Part shown: one piece after another, positions 26,612 through 35,498 of the stretch | How the letters are laid out: each line of letters begins with the position of its first letter | How positions within the stretch are numbered: the stretch's first letter is position 1 | Assembly: GCA_945860065.1 (NCBI GenBank) | Contig: CAMAPI010000007.1 | Span: 1 to 51,928, forward strand | Length of the DNA: 51,928 nt | Origin: Chryseobacterium gleum | Lineage (GTDB): Bacteria > Bacteroidota > Bacteroidia > Flavobacteriales_D > Crocinitomicaceae | Reading direction: 5' to 3' | Translations under genes and position numbers: made by a program | The notes under the pieces: generated by a model | Told to the model about the DNA's origin: nothing | The model's database searches: none | Seen by the model: only the letters and a program-made list of their open reading frames with translations

Positions 26612-27376
26612 ATGGCTTCTAAGTTCATTAATATCACCTTGAAAATCTGGAGACAGAAAAATTCAAATGCCAAAGGGGCATTAGAGACCTATTCATTAAA
26701 TGATGTTTCTACTGATAGCTCTTTCTTAGAGATGTTGGATCAATTGAACGAACAATTGATTAATGAGAAACAATCACCAATTACATTTGACCATGATTGT
26801 CGTGAGGGAATCTGCGGAATGTGTTCATTGTACATCAATGGCCGTGCACACGGTCCAGATTCAGGGAATACAACGTGTCAATTACACATGCGCAAGTTTA
26901 AGGATGGAGATACTATCTATGTTGAGCCTTGGAGATCTCGTGCATTCCCAATCATCAAAGATTTGATGGTTGATCGCAGTGCCTTTGATCGTATCCAGCA
27001 AGCTGGTGGATTCGTTTCCGTCAACACCTCTGGACGCACAATGGATGCAAATGCTATTCCAATCGCTAAAGCTGATGCAGATAAAGCATTTCAAGCTGCG
27101 GCATGTATTGGATGTGGCGCATGTGTCGCTTCGTGTAAAAATGGATCAGCCATGTTGTTTGTTGGCGCAAAAGTTTCACAGTATGCATTATTGCCTCAAG
27201 GGAAAATAGAAGCGACAGAGCGTGTGTTGAATATGGTTCGTCAGATGGACGAAGAAGGATTCGGGAATTGTACGAATACCGGAGCGTGTGAAATTGAATG
27301 TCCAAAAGGAATTTCGATTGAGAACATCGCTCGCATGAATAGAGAATTTTTAAAAGGTGCTTTAACAAAAGCATAG
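26612..27376 (+). CDS. sdhB: Succinate dehydrogenase / fumarate reductase iron-sulfur subunit
   Basis: A 254-residue electron-transfer subunit. The N-terminal plant-type ferredoxin domain holds the 2Fe-2S cysteines in CREGICGMC and a later CQLH. The C-terminal domain carries two cysteine clusters, [11 protein letters not shown] and [12 protein letters not shown], for the 4Fe-4S and 3Fe-4S centres. It links SdhA to the haem-containing anchor. Last gene of sdhCAB; a clear terminator follows 24 bases after the stop. Confidence 0.96.
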   Translation: MASKFINITLKIWRQKNSNAKGALETYSLNDVSTDSSFLEMLDQLNEQLINEKQSPITFDHDCREGICGMCSLYINGRAHGPDSGNTTCQLHMRKFKDGDTIYVEPWRSRAFPIIKDLMVDRSAFDRIQQAGGFVSVNTSGRTMDANAIPIAKADADKAFQAAACIGCGACVASCKNGSAMLFVGAKVSQYALLPQGKIEATERVLNMVRQMDEEGFGNCTNTGACEIECPKGISIENIARMNREFLKGALTKA

Positions 27377-27400
27377 AAAGACCTTGTTAAATAAGTAAAA

Positions 27401-27428
27401 AACAGACTCCATGAGTCTGTTTTTTTTT
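27401..27428 (+). terminator. Terminator of sdhCAB
   Basis: AACAGACTC (27401-27409) pairs with GAGTCTGTT (27413-27421) over a three-base loop and continues into a T tract. Confidence 0.88.
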
Positions 27429-27446
27429 CGCAAGAACTTTTAAGGT

Positions 27447-27476
27447 AAAAAAAATGTCCGCGTTATGCGAACATTT
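27447..27476 (-). terminator. Terminator of the small membrane-protein gene
   Basis: On the minus strand a 10-bp stem (27476-27467 with 27461-27452, one G-T pair, five-base loop) is followed by a run of seven or more T. It lies 21 bases after the stop at 27498. Confidence 0.8.
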
Positions 27477-27497
27477 CTATATTTTGGATTGAACTGA

Positions 27498-27725
27498 TTA
27501 TTTCAATTTTTGATTTTCTTTTTTGTACCAGCCTGCATTTTCTTTCACATTAACAGGAACGTTTGATTTTGCACTCATTTTACGTTGTAAATTCATCCAA
27601 TACCCAAAGCCGAAAAATCCTAAAATGATTAACATCGCATTAAAGTTATTTCCTATGAATTCGAAAAAACCAAAAGACCATTGAAATAGGTCGCCAATCG
27701 CATAAATAATTTCTGTTGTTGTCAT
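27498..27725 (-). CDS. Small single-pass membrane protein
   Basis: A 75-residue protein with an amphipathic N-terminus (about 1-25), one strong hydrophobic helix (about 29-46, MLIILGFFGFGYWM) and a basic, lysine-rich cytoplasmic tail. It looks like a family of small flavobacterial membrane proteins I know as DUF6341; this is a recollection and not a firm call. A -7 box (27745-27752) and a terminator (27447-27476) frame it, which supports a real single-gene unit. Function unknown. Confidence 0.8.
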   Translation of the reverse strand: MTTTEIIYAIGDLFQWSFGFFEFIGNNFNAMLIILGFFGFGYWMNLQRKMSAKSNVPVNVKENAGWYKKENQKLK

Positions 27726-27744
27726 GATCTTGAACTTTGATAAA

Positions 27745-27752
27745 CAAAAGTA
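27745..27752 (-). promoter_or_regulatory. -7 box of the small membrane-protein gene
   Basis: Minus strand TACTTTTG matches TAnnTTTG and ends 19 bases before the ATG at 27725. Confidence 0.55.
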
Positions 27753-27783
27753 TAATAAAAATCAACGCAAAGCTAGCGTCTGA

Positions 27784-28500
27784 TTAAATTTCTCCCATTA
27801 ATTGTAAGGTTTCTCGGGCAGCGGCTTGTTCTGCATCCTTCTTTGAAAATCCTTTTCCTCTGCCGTATTCCGTGCGATTCACAAGAACGGCCATCTCATA
27901 ATTCCATTGTCCGTTTAGATGAGTCTCCTGAACTAATTGAAAATCTAAGGGTAGCTTCTTCTTTTGGCACCAGATGAACAACTTTGATTTGAAATCTAGT
28001 TCCTCGGAAAGCAATTGATTAAAATTCAAATAATTCCGAAACACGTGTTTAATCAGGACTAACTTCGTTTTTTCAAATCCACCATCCAAATAAATGGCGC
28101 CTATTATGGCTTCAAATGCATTCCCTTCAAGAGTGGCTAAGTTGACGCTTCTTGCTTGATTGTAGATTAGCATGCTGCGAATATTCATTTTTTCACCAAT
28201 TGCAGAAAGGGATTTACGATTGACAATGCGTGACTTTAATTTTGTTAGGTACCCCTCATCATCCTCTGGATATTTTGTATAAAGGTACTCAGCAACTACC
28301 GCATCCAAAATGGAGTCCCCCAAGAACTCTAAGCGTTCATTGGCAAAATCGTGCTTTTCTTCAGGTAAAAATGATTTGTGAGTTAGGGCGCGCGTAAAAT
28401 AGGACACATTTACCGGTTTATACCCAAATTGCTGGAGTATGAACCGAATGATTTTTAATTCATCCTCTGTTCTTTTCGTTGAAAACAAAGGAAGCTTCAA
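27784..28500 (-). CDS. rnc: Ribonuclease III
   Basis: A 238-residue double-stranded-RNA endonuclease that processes rRNA precursors and some mRNAs. The catalytic signature NERLEFLGDS (54-63) and a second acidic site near FEAIIGAIYLDGG are present. A double-stranded-RNA-binding domain occupies the C-terminus (about 165-235, ending AEQAAARETLQLM). It lies five bases after fabF and forms the usual acpP-fabF-rnc order. Confidence 0.96.
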   Translation of the reverse strand: MKLPLFSTKRTEDELKIIRFILQQFGYKPVNVSYFTRALTHKSFLPEEKHDFANERLEFLGDSILDAVVAEYLYTKYPEDDEGYLTKLKSRIVNRKSLSAIGEKMNIRSMLIYNQARSVNLATLEGNAFEAIIGAIYLDGGFEKTKLVLIKHVFRNYLNFNQLLSEELDFKSKLFIWCQKKKLPLDFQLVQETHLNGQWNYEMAVLVNRTEYGRGKGFSKKDAEQAAARETLQLMGEI

Positions 28501-28505
28501 AGCAC

Positions 28506-29759
28506 TTATGAGTTAAACTTTTTGACAATGACACTCGTGTTGTGTCCTCCAAATCCAAAGGTATTGGAAAGCGCAATATTCACCGTGCGTTTTTGAGGAG
28601 TATGGAAGGTGAAATTCAATTTTGGATCGAGTCCTGGATCATCCGTAAAATGATTGATGGTTGGAGGAACGATGTCATGCATAACAGACATCACACATGC
28701 AACAGCCTCAATCGCTCCAGCAGCACCCAAAAGGTGTCCTGTCATGGACTTTGTTGAGCTAATGTTCATCTTGTATGCGTGCTCTCCGAAAACAGCTTGA
28801 ATCGCCTTAACTTCAGCGATGTCTCCTAATGGAGTAGATGTTCCGTGTACGTTTACGTAATCAATTTGTTCGGGAGTAATTTCTGCATCCTCAAGAGCGG
28901 CTAACATCGTATTACGAGCGCCGATTCCGTCTGGATGAGGAGCCGTCATGTGATATGCATCACCAGACATCCCGCCGCCAATTACCTCTGCATAAATTTT
29001 AGCGCCACGTTTCATTGCGTGTTCGTACTCTTCTAAAATAAGTGCGCCGGAGCCTTCGCCTAAAACGAATCCATCTCGGTCTAAATCAAATGGACGAGAG
29101 GCCGTCTCTGGAGAATCGTTTCTTGTAGACAGTGCTCTAAGCGCATTAAATCCACCCATTCCCATTTCGTTTACTCCGGCTTCAGACCCACCTGTTACGA
29201 TGGCATCAGCTTTCCCTAAACGAATTAAGTTAAAGGCATCAATAATGGCATTTGTTGCAGACGCACAAGCCGAAACACAAACGTAATTCGGTCCGCGCAA
29301 TCCAAATTTAATGGAAATGTGTCCTGATGCAATATCCGCAATCATCTTTGGAATGAAAAACGGATTGAAACGAGGTGTTCCATCACCCGAGAAATATTCG
29401 CGCGCTTCTTCTTGAAATGTTTTAAGTCCGCCGACTCCCGAGCCCCAAATGACGCCAATGCGGTCACAATTTGGGTTAGACTCCATCAATGCAGAGTCCG
29501 CCATAGCTTCCGTTGCGGTAACTATGGCATACTGCGAAAATTGATCGAGTTTACGGGCTTCTTTTTTATCAATGTGGTCTTCTACATTGAATCCTTTCAA
29601 CTCACAGGCAAACTGAGTTTTAAATAGAGCAGCATCGAATTGCTGAATGGGTGCAGCGCCGCTTTTTCCAGCAAGCAATCCATCCCAATACTCTTGCAAA
29701 TTATTACCGATTGGTGTCAAAGCACCAAGGCCAGTTACGACTACTCGTTTTAATTGCAT
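28506..29759 (-). CDS. fabF: 3-oxoacyl-ACP synthase II
   Basis: A 417-residue condensing enzyme of fatty acid elongation. It joins malonyl-ACP to a growing acyl chain in the cytoplasm. The nucleophile is C165 in CVSACASATNA. The two histidines lie in NVHGTSTPLGD and GHLLGAAGAIEA. FGFGGHN near the C-terminus is the typical glycine-rich gate. acpP lies upstream (27-base gap) and rnc downstream (five bases). Confidence 0.96.
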   Translation of the reverse strand: MQLKRVVVTGLGALTPIGNNLQEYWDGLLAGKSGAAPIQQFDAALFKTQFACELKGFNVEDHIDKKEARKLDQFSQYAIVTATEAMADSALMESNPNCDRIGVIWGSGVGGLKTFQEEAREYFSGDGTPRFNPFFIPKMIADIASGHISIKFGLRGPNYVCVSACASATNAIIDAFNLIRLGKADAIVTGGSEAGVNEMGMGGFNALRALSTRNDSPETASRPFDLDRDGFVLGEGSGALILEEYEHAMKRGAKIYAEVIGGGMSGDAYHMTAPHPDGIGARNTMLAALEDAEITPEQIDYVNVHGTSTPLGDIAEVKAIQAVFGEHAYKMNISSTKSMTGHLLGAAGAIEAVACVMSVMHDIVPPTINHFTDDPGLDPKLNFTFHTPQKRTVNIALSNTFGFGGHNTSVIVKKFNS

Positions 29760-29786
29760 GCCTGTTTAAATTGGATTCAGTAAATA

Positions 29787-30023
29787 TTAATTCACATTAC
29801 TTTCGATATAAGCAACAGCGTCTCCAACAGTTTGGATTCCTTCTGCTTTATCGTCTGGAATGGAAATATTGAATTGCTTCTCGAATTCCATGATTAACTC
29901 AACGGTATCCAATGAATCGGCCCCTAAGTCATTTGTGAAGCTCGCTTCGTTAGTTACTTCACTTTCTTCAACATTCAGTTTATCCACGATGATCGCGATA
30001 ACTTTAGCTTTGATTTCAGACAT
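29787..30023 (-). CDS. acpP: Acyl carrier protein
   Basis: A 78-residue acidic four-helix carrier. Phosphopantetheine attaches at S37 in the [10 protein letters not shown] motif. It carries acyl chains for FabF, encoded immediately downstream. Promoter box at 30079-30086, about 50 bases of leader. First gene of the acpP-fabF-rnc operon. Confidence 0.97.
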   Translation of the reverse strand: MSEIKAKVIAIIVDKLNVEESEVTNEASFTNDLGADSLDTVELIMEFEKQFNISIPDDKAEGIQTVGDAVAYIESNVN

Positions 30024-30078
30024 CTTTTCTTAATTTAAAGGTTAATGCCTGCAAAGAAAAAAACAAACATCCAATTAA

Positions 30079-30086
30079 CAAAACTA
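30079..30086 (-). promoter_or_regulatory. -7 box of acpP-fabF-rnc
   Basis: Minus strand TAGTTTTG matches TAnnTTTG, 55 bases before the acpP ATG at 30023. A TTG lies 16 bases further upstream, closer than the usual 19. Confidence 0.5.
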
Positions 30087-30144
30087 AATCAGTAATATTT
30101 ATCAACTTAAAAGTCTTCATTACACGTGAATCCCAACAGATGTT

Positions 30145-30152
30145 TAACTTTG
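30145..30152 (+). promoter_or_regulatory. -7 box of purN
   Basis: TAACTTTG matches TAnnTTTG and ends eight bases before the ATG at 30161. It covers an upstream in-frame start candidate (30140) and so supports the later start. Confidence 0.6.
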
Positions 30153-30160
30153 CGCTTAGA

Positions 30161-30736
30161 ATGAAACATAAACGAATTGCACTATTTATTTCTGGTAAAG
30201 GCAGTAATGCCCGAAATATCATGGAATATTTCCAAAATCATGGGAATATTTGTGTGGCACTTGTCCTTTCTTCAACGGAAAATCCAGAAATGAAAGCACA
30301 TTGTAAAGCACAACAAATCGTATTTGAAAGTTCTGCCAGGCTAGTTTTGGAAGACTATTTACGTATCTGCCAGGCAAATCAAATCGACTGGGTCATACTT
30401 GCTGGGTTTCTAAAAAAGGTTCCTGCTGATCTTGTTCACCTCTATCCCAATCGGATAATTAACATACATCCTGCTTTGCTGCCAAACTTTGGGGGAAAGG
30501 GCATGTATGGAGCCCATGTTCACAAAGCAGTGGCTGCATCGAATATGCATTTCTCGGGCATTACCATTCACCTGGTCAACGAAGAATTTGATAAAGGAAA
30601 GGTTTTGGCTCAATTTGCTGTTGCCTTGACTAAGCCGGACTCTCCTGAACTTATCGAAGCTGATGTGCGAAAATTGGAGATGAAACATTTTCCAAGCGTA
30701 ATCGAATCAGTGATTTGCGGCGCTCTTATTGAATAG
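30161..30736 (+). CDS. purN: Phosphoribosylglycinamide formyltransferase
   Basis: Transfers a formyl group from 10-formyl-THF to GAR in purine synthesis. I start at the ATG at 30161 (191 residues, MKHKRIALFISGKGSNA) because the -7 box lies over the upstream alternative. The substrate loop FISGKGSNARNI and the catalytic segment NIHPALLPNFGG are visible; the aspartate lies in the ITIHLVNEEFDKG region, where the usual HxV...D motif has drifted. The last 11 bases overlap the kynU 3' end on the other strand. Confidence 0.92.
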   Translation: MKHKRIALFISGKGSNARNIMEYFQNHGNICVALVLSSTENPEMKAHCKAQQIVFESSARLVLEDYLRICQANQIDWVILAGFLKKVPADLVHLYPNRIINIHPALLPNFGGKGMYGAHVHKAVAASNMHFSGITIHLVNEEFDKGKVLAQFAVALTKPDSPELIEADVRKLEMKHFPSVIESVICGALIE

Positions 30737-32006
30737 CATTTTCTAAATGCACACCAAACCAATAGCAATCTTCAAATGAATTATACAAGGGCGCTGGTGC
30801 TACGCGGATAACATTCGGTTCGCGCCAATCGGCTATGACCCCTAAATCAGTCAATGCATCGAACAGTTTTCGGCCTTGACCATGTGCCATTATAGATAGC
30901 TGAGCGCCTCTTCGATGAGTTTCACTTGGCGTAATGATTTCAAAAGTGCATTTTTCTGAATTTCGTGCAGAAAGCTCCTGAATAACGAACTCCAAGTATG
31001 CGGTCAATTGGTCTCTTTTGACGGCAATTTGTTTCATGCCTGCTGCATCGAATAATTCTAAGGAAGCTAAATGAACCGCCATTCCCAATACTGGCGCATT
31101 GCTCAATTGCCATCCCTCTGCCCCTGGAAGCGGGTCGAATCCTGGCTTCATTAAAAATCGTTCTTCTTTGTTGTGTCCCCACCAACCCGCCAAGCGCGGA
31201 AGGTCTTTGTTATATGCGTGCTTTTCGTGCACAAACATTCCTGACACTCCGCCTGGAGATGAGTTAAGGTATTTATAACCGCACCAAGCGGCAAAGTCAA
31301 CATTCCAATCGTGTAGCTGTAAATTAATATTTCCCGCCGCATGTGCTAAATCGAATCCAACATATGCTCCGACTTGGTGACCCGCTTTTGTAATTCTTGG
31401 TAAATCAAAGTATTGTCCAGTATAATAATTCACTCCACCAATCATGACCAATGCTAATTCATCCCCCACTTCTAAAATTTTCGCGCAGATATCATCTTCA
31501 TGAATCAGTTGTTCTCCTGGTCTCGGTGAAATTTCAACAAGGTGTTCCATGGATAAGCCGTGCATCTTAACTTGGGATTCTAATGCGTATTGATCACTTG
31601 GGAATGCTTTTGCCTCACAAATAATTTTCGTTCGTTTGCCTTCTGGACGATAAAAACTTGCCATTAACAAATGCAAATTCGTAGTCAAGGAATGAGTAAC
31701 GACAACTTCAATTGGCAATGCGCCTACTACTTTTGCTGCCATGTCCGTTAATTGTTCATGGTAAGAAAACCAAGGTCGTCTTGATAAAAAATGTCCTTCC
31801 ACACCGAATTTTGCCCAATCCGCTAGTTCCTCTTGTAAATAAAGCGCCGCTTTTTTGGGCTGTAGTCCAAGGGAATTCCCCGTGAAATAAATCGGGTTTT
31901 CACTGTGAAAAGTAGGGAACAAAAATTCATCACGGAAAACGTGAAGGGGATCTTGTTTATCCATCTTTTTTGCAAATTCCAAGTTGTTCTCAAAAACCTT
32001 ATCCAT
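30726..32006 (-). CDS. kynU: Kynureninase
   Basis: A 426-residue PLP enzyme that splits kynurenine or 3-hydroxykynurenine into alanine and (hydroxy)anthranilate, a step of tryptophan breakdown and of NAD synthesis by the kynurenine route. The PLP lysine is K245 in WCGYKYLNSSPGG. The phosphate-contact segment THSLTTN and the GFDLAHAAGN aspartate are present. No other kynurenine-pathway gene lies in the window. It is divergent from hemL through a shared promoter region at 32017-32040 and overlaps purN by 11 bases at its 3' end. Confidence 0.94.
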   Translation of the reverse strand: MDKVFENNLEFAKKMDKQDPLHVFRDEFLFPTFHSENPIYFTGNSLGLQPKKAALYLQEELADWAKFGVEGHFLSRRPWFSYHEQLTDMAAKVVGALPIEVVVTHSLTTNLHLLMASFYRPEGKRTKIICEAKAFPSDQYALESQVKMHGLSMEHLVEISPRPGEQLIHEDDICAKILEVGDELALVMIGGVNYYTGQYFDLPRITKAGHQVGAYVGFDLAHAAGNINLQLHDWNVDFAAWCGYKYLNSSPGGVSGMFVHEKHAYNKDLPRLAGWWGHNKEERFLMKPGFDPLPGAEGWQLSNAPVLGMAVHLASLELFDAAGMKQIAVKRDQLTAYLEFVIQELSARNSEKCTFEIITPSETHRRGAQLSIMAHGQGRKLFDALTDLGVIADWREPNVIRVAPAPLYNSFEDCYWFGVHLENAIQ

Positions 32007-32016
32007 CCTTTATTGT

Positions 32017-32040
32017 TACTTTTGTAGCACTACAAATATA
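32017..32040. promoter_or_regulatory. Overlapping face-to-face kynU and hemL promoters around a 7+7 palindrome
   Basis: TACTTTTG (32017-32024, plus strand, hemL) and TATATTTG (32040-32033, minus strand, kynU) both match TAnnTTTG and point toward each other. Between and within them TTTGTAG (32021-32027) and CTACAAA (32030-32036) form a perfect inverted repeat with a two-base centre. The two predicted start sites fall within a few bases of each other, so polymerases should exclude one another. Confidence 0.6.
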
Positions 32041-32048
32041 CGCAAGAA

Positions 32049-33356
32049 ATGAAGATCGAACATTCCATCAATCGAAGCACATCTGAAAAACTCTTTCAAG
32101 AATCTCAAACTTATTTTCCGGGTGGCGTAAATTCTCCCGTTAGGGCATTCAAGTCTGTTGGGGGAACGCCTTTGTTTATCGCTAAAGGAGATGGCGCGGA
32201 AATTTGGGATGAAGATGGGAATCGGTTTTTAGATTTCTGTGGCAGTTGGGGGCCTTTGATTAATGGGCACAATCACCCGCATATTTTTCAATCTGTTGTT
32301 GACGCCTTACAAAATGGGGCGAGTTTTGGTGCGCCGACACGAAAAGAAAGTGAATTAGCAAAATTCATTTTAGATCGAATCCCCTTCATTGATAAACTTC
32401 GCTTTCTAAGTTCCGGAACGGAAGCTGTCATGTCTGCCATACGTTTGGCGCGTGGATATACGAACAAATCGAAAATTGTCAAGTTTGACGGATGTTACCA
32501 CGGACATGTAGATGCGCTATTAGTGAAAGCAGGAAGTGGATTAGTGACTTTTGGCACCTCATCGAGCGCTGGTGTTCCAGAGGCATTCGCAAATGAAACA
32601 ATCGTACTTCCATTGAATGACCTAGATGCGCTTAAATCTTGTTTCGAAACGCTTTCCCACGAAATTGCGTGTGTCATCATTGAACCGATTCCCGCAAATA
32701 ACGGATTGCTTTTACAAGACTTAAGTTTTTTGACTGCACTGCGTGCTTTGTGCACAGAATATGGCATTCTATTGATTTTTGATGAGGTCATCTCTGGGTT
32801 CCGCGTGGCGTTTGGTGGTGCTGCCGAACATTACAACATTACACCGGACATTGTAACTTATGGTAAAATCATGGGTGGAGGACTTCCTGTTGGAGCATAC
32901 GGGGCAAAGCGTGAGATTATGTCTTTTGTTTCGCCTGACGGACCTGTTTATCAAGCGGGGACTTTGTCTGGAAATCCGGTGGCGATGGCTGCTGGACTCG
33001 CGCAATTATCGCTATGTGCACAAGTGAACTTCTACGAAGAACTAGAAAAGAAAACAACAACATTTGTTGAGGACATAAACAACTACGCCAACACGCATGA
33101 GTTACCGGTTGAATTAGTTAGCATTGGCTCCATCTTTTGGTTTTCTTTCAATGGGAAAAAACGCATTGCTGCCGCAGACCAAATTGATGCGGACATGACT
33201 TCTTTTAATAAACTTCACCATTTTCTTTTAAATAGAGGCGTGTATTTTGGTCCGAGTGGTTATGAGGTTGGATTTATTTCGAGCGCACATAGCCCTGAGC
33301 AATTATCCTTCGCAGCAGAGCAAATTAAAGAGGGATTGACGGCTATTTACCAATAA
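32049..33356 (+). CDS. hemL: Glutamate-1-semialdehyde 2,1-aminomutase
   Basis: A 435-residue PLP enzyme that converts glutamate-1-semialdehyde to 5-aminolevulinate, the start of haem synthesis by the C5 route. The N-terminal FPGGVNSPVRAF segment is family-specific. The PLP aspartate is in FDEVISGFR, and the Schiff-base lysine is K273 in TYGKIMGGGLPVG. Length is normal. No other hem gene is adjacent. The downstream SDR gene has its own -7 box. Confidence 0.95.
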   Translation: MKIEHSINRSTSEKLFQESQTYFPGGVNSPVRAFKSVGGTPLFIAKGDGAEIWDEDGNRFLDFCGSWGPLINGHNHPHIFQSVVDALQNGASFGAPTRKESELAKFILDRIPFIDKLRFLSSGTEAVMSAIRLARGYTNKSKIVKFDGCYHGHVDALLVKAGSGLVTFGTSSSAGVPEAFANETIVLPLNDLDALKSCFETLSHEIACVIIEPIPANNGLLLQDLSFLTALRALCTEYGILLIFDEVISGFRVAFGGAAEHYNITPDIVTYGKIMGGGLPVGAYGAKREIMSFVSPDGPVYQAGTLSGNPVAMAAGLAQLSLCAQVNFYEELEKKTTTFVEDINNYANTHELPVELVSIGSIFWFSFNGKKRIAAADQIDADMTSFNKLHHFLLNRGVYFGPSGYEVGFISSAHSPEQLSFAAEQIKEGLTAIYQ

Positions 33357-33370
33357 AGGAGTTTAATCCC

Positions 33371-33378
33371 TAGCTTTG
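33371..33378 (+). promoter_or_regulatory. -7 box of the SDR-carotenoid gene group, probably leaderless
   Basis: TAGCTTTG matches TAnnTTTG and ends four bases before the ATG at 33383. Confidence 0.6.
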
Positions 33379-33382
33379 CCAT

Positions 33383-34405
33383 ATGATTTTAGTTACAGGT
33401 GCAACGGGTTTATTGGGAAGTCATTTGTTGATTCAATTGACACAGCAAGGACATTCCTGCCGAGCCTTGTACCGAAACGAACATAAAATCAAGGACGTAA
33501 AAACACTCTATTTCTACTATTTTCCAGAAGAATCAACAGATAAATGGGACGCCATTCAGTGGCTTTCCTGCGATTTATTAAACCTCATGGAGGTGGACGA
33601 AGCCATGAATAACGTCGACTATGTTTACCATTGTGCGGCTTTGGTTTCCTTTTTCAAAGCAGATTTTGAATCTTGCATTAAAAACAACCGCGTAGCAACG
33701 GCTAATATGGTCAATTGCTCATTGAAGCATCAGATTAAAAAAATGTGTTATGTGAGTTCGACGGCGGCAATTGGAGTGAACACGAATGGAGACACGAGTG
33801 AACAAAAGAAATGGGAGCCAGGGAATGAAGTAAGCGGTTATTCTACTTCCAAGTTTTTAGCGGAGAAAGAAGTTTGGCGCGGCATAGAGGAAGGGCTGAA
33901 CGCCGTGATGATTAATCCCTGTGTGATTTTTGGTCCAGGCGACTGGAATAGCAGTTCATTGGCCATTTTTAAAGCAGCGAGAAAAGGAATGCCTTTTTAT
34001 CCGCCTGGTGCAAATGCCATTGTGGATGTGAGAAATGTGGTGAATGCTATGATTCAATTAATGGAATCCGCTGTTTCCAAAGAACGTTTTTTGTGCGTGG
34101 GGCCGAGCCTTCGTTTTCAACCATTATTTACCGCACTTTGTGAGTCACTTGGTAAAAAAGCCCCCGCATTCACTGCGCCAAAATTCGTGGCCTTGTTTTA
34201 TGCTTTAATCAATGAACTAATGGGGCACGTAACTGGGAAAAGAGCTGGGGTGAGCATTGAATCTGTTCATTCGGGGTACAAATCCATTCGCTATACCCGC
34301 GAAAAACTGGACAAAGTTGTTCCTCAAACGTATTACACATTGGACGAAACAATTACCAATGTCATTCAAGGAAGTAGATTGATTACCAAAAACCGCCTTA
34401 TATGA
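33383..34405 (+). CDS. NAD(P)-dependent epimerase/dehydratase-like SDR protein
   Basis: A 340-residue extended short-chain dehydrogenase. The cofactor-binding motif GATGLLG (6-12) starts the Rossmann fold. The catalytic YxxxK pair is Y153 and K157 (SGYSTSKFLAEK), and serines in VSSTAAIG precede it. It resembles dihydroflavonol reductase-like or sterol dehydrogenase-like SDRs; the substrate is unknown. The gene overlaps the next, a CruF-like gene, by four bases and heads the carotenoid group. It may act on a carotenoid or a related terpenoid, which is inference from position. Confidence 0.87.
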   Translation: MILVTGATGLLGSHLLIQLTQQGHSCRALYRNEHKIKDVKTLYFYYFPEESTDKWDAIQWLSCDLLNLMEVDEAMNNVDYVYHCAALVSFFKADFESCIKNNRVATANMVNCSLKHQIKKMCYVSSTAAIGVNTNGDTSEQKKWEPGNEVSGYSTSKFLAEKEVWRGIEEGLNAVMINPCVIFGPGDWNSSSLAIFKAARKGMPFYPPGANAIVDVRNVVNAMIQLMESAVSKERFLCVGPSLRFQPLFTALCESLGKKAPAFTAPKFVALFYALINELMGHVTGKRAGVSIESVHSGYKSIRYTREKLDKVVPQTYYTLDETITNVIQGSRLITKNRLI

Positions 34406-35019
34406 GTGAGCGTTGGATTCGCATTGTTTTATTGATTTTGTACGTCGTTGGCGCCGTTGGAATGCTCGTTCCATCAACAAGGGGGTGGTTTGTCCAATTA
34501 TCGGCGTTGAATCTCTTCATCTCTTTTCTTGGAATCATTTTTAGCCGTAAATCCAAGCATCTTCATTTTATCTTGTTTTTGGGCCTCGCTTTCGTTATTG
34601 GTGTGGTGGTTGAACTGATCGGTGTACATACCTCTTATTTATTTGGCAACTATTATTACGGAAATAACTTAGGTTTAAAATGGTACGGGGTGCCGTTGAT
34701 TATCGGAGCGAACTGGGGGATTTTGTCCGTTGTGTCATCTGCTGTGGTTCATCGCTTTGAGTTGAATAAGCATTTGGAGACCTTCATTTCCGCTGTGCTC
34801 ATGGTTTTATTTGATTACATTTTGGAGCCTGTAGCTATGAAATTAGATTATTGGCATTGGAGCAAGGGTGAGATTCCGGCGTATAATTTTGTTTGTTGGT
34901 TAGGCGTTTCTTGCTTCTTGCAGTGGATTTATCAGCGGATGAAATTACCAGAAGTGAACAAAGTAGCAGAATCCTTGTTTTTCATGATGTTCATCTTTTT
35001 TACCCTTTTAATGTTGTAA
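34402..35019 (+). CDS. Carotenoid biosynthesis membrane protein (CruF-like)
   Basis: A 205-residue membrane protein with about six hydrophobic helices. The segments GVVVELIGVHTSYLFGNYYY and LFDYILEPVAMKLDYW are those I associate with the CruF/bisanhydrobacterioruberin hydratase family, which adds water to carotene end groups. It overlaps the SDR gene by four bases (ATGA) and is followed after two bases by crtZ. The reaction in this host, on a linear or a cyclic carotene, is not decided. Confidence 0.87.
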   Translation: MSERWIRIVLLILYVVGAVGMLVPSTRGWFVQLSALNLFISFLGIIFSRKSKHLHFILFLGLAFVIGVVVELIGVHTSYLFGNYYYGNNLGLKWYGVPLIIGANWGILSVVSSAVVHRFELNKHLETFISAVLMVLFDYILEPVAMKLDYWHWSKGEIPAYNFVCWLGVSCFLQWIYQRMKLPEVNKVAESLFFMMFIFFTLLML

Positions 35020-35021
35020 TC

Positions 35022-35498
35022 ATGTATTGGTGGGGACCCTTCATATTATTCGCTAGTTTCATGGGCATGGAGTTCATGGCGTGGGCGACTCATAAATTTG
35101 TCATGCATGGATTCATGTGGTTTTTCCACAAGGACCATCATCAGGAAGAACCAGGATTTTTTGAAAGAAACGACGTGTTCTTTCTCATTTACGCAATCCC
35201 ATCTTGGTTGTGCATCATGTTAGGCATGATGAATCAACTGTATGTGCCTGTATGGATTGGTTACGGCATAGCCGCTTATGGCCTTGCCTATTTTTTGATT
35301 CACGATGTGTACATCCACCGACGTTTTAAATGGTTGAGAGACATTGATCATCCATATTTTTATGCGATTCGAAAAGCGCACAAAGTCCACCACAAGCATT
35401 TAGGCAAAGAACACAGTGAAAGTTTTGGAATGTTGTTCGTGTCTCCAAAATTTTATCAGGACGCACGTACTGCATTTTACCGTAAAAAAGGAAACTGA
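35022..35498 (+). CDS. crtZ: Beta-carotene hydroxylase-type fatty acid hydroxylase
   Basis: I start at the ATG at 35022 (158 residues, MYWWGPF); an upstream in-frame ATG at 34893 lies inside the CruF-like gene and gives a non-membrane leader. The histidine clusters of the family bind a di-iron centre: HKFVMH, HKDHHQ, HDVYIHRR and HKVHHKH. The enzyme hydroxylates the beta-ionone ring at C3 to make zeaxanthin-type xanthophylls in the membrane. Its stop overlaps the next start (TGATG). Confidence 0.92.
   Translation: MYWWGPFILFASFMGMEFMAWATHKFVMHGFMWFFHKDHHQEEPGFFERNDVFFLIYAIPSWLCIMLGMMNQLYVPVWIGYGIAAYGLAYFLIHDVYIHRRFKWLRDIDHPYFYAIRKAHKVHHKHLGKEHSESFGMLFVSPKFYQDARTAFYRKKGN

Noticed and set aside
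34893-35021. Upstream start for crtZ inside the CruF-like gene.
   Set aside because: The extra 43 residues are an out-of-frame shadow of the upstream gene and the ATG at 35022 begins a proper membrane segment.
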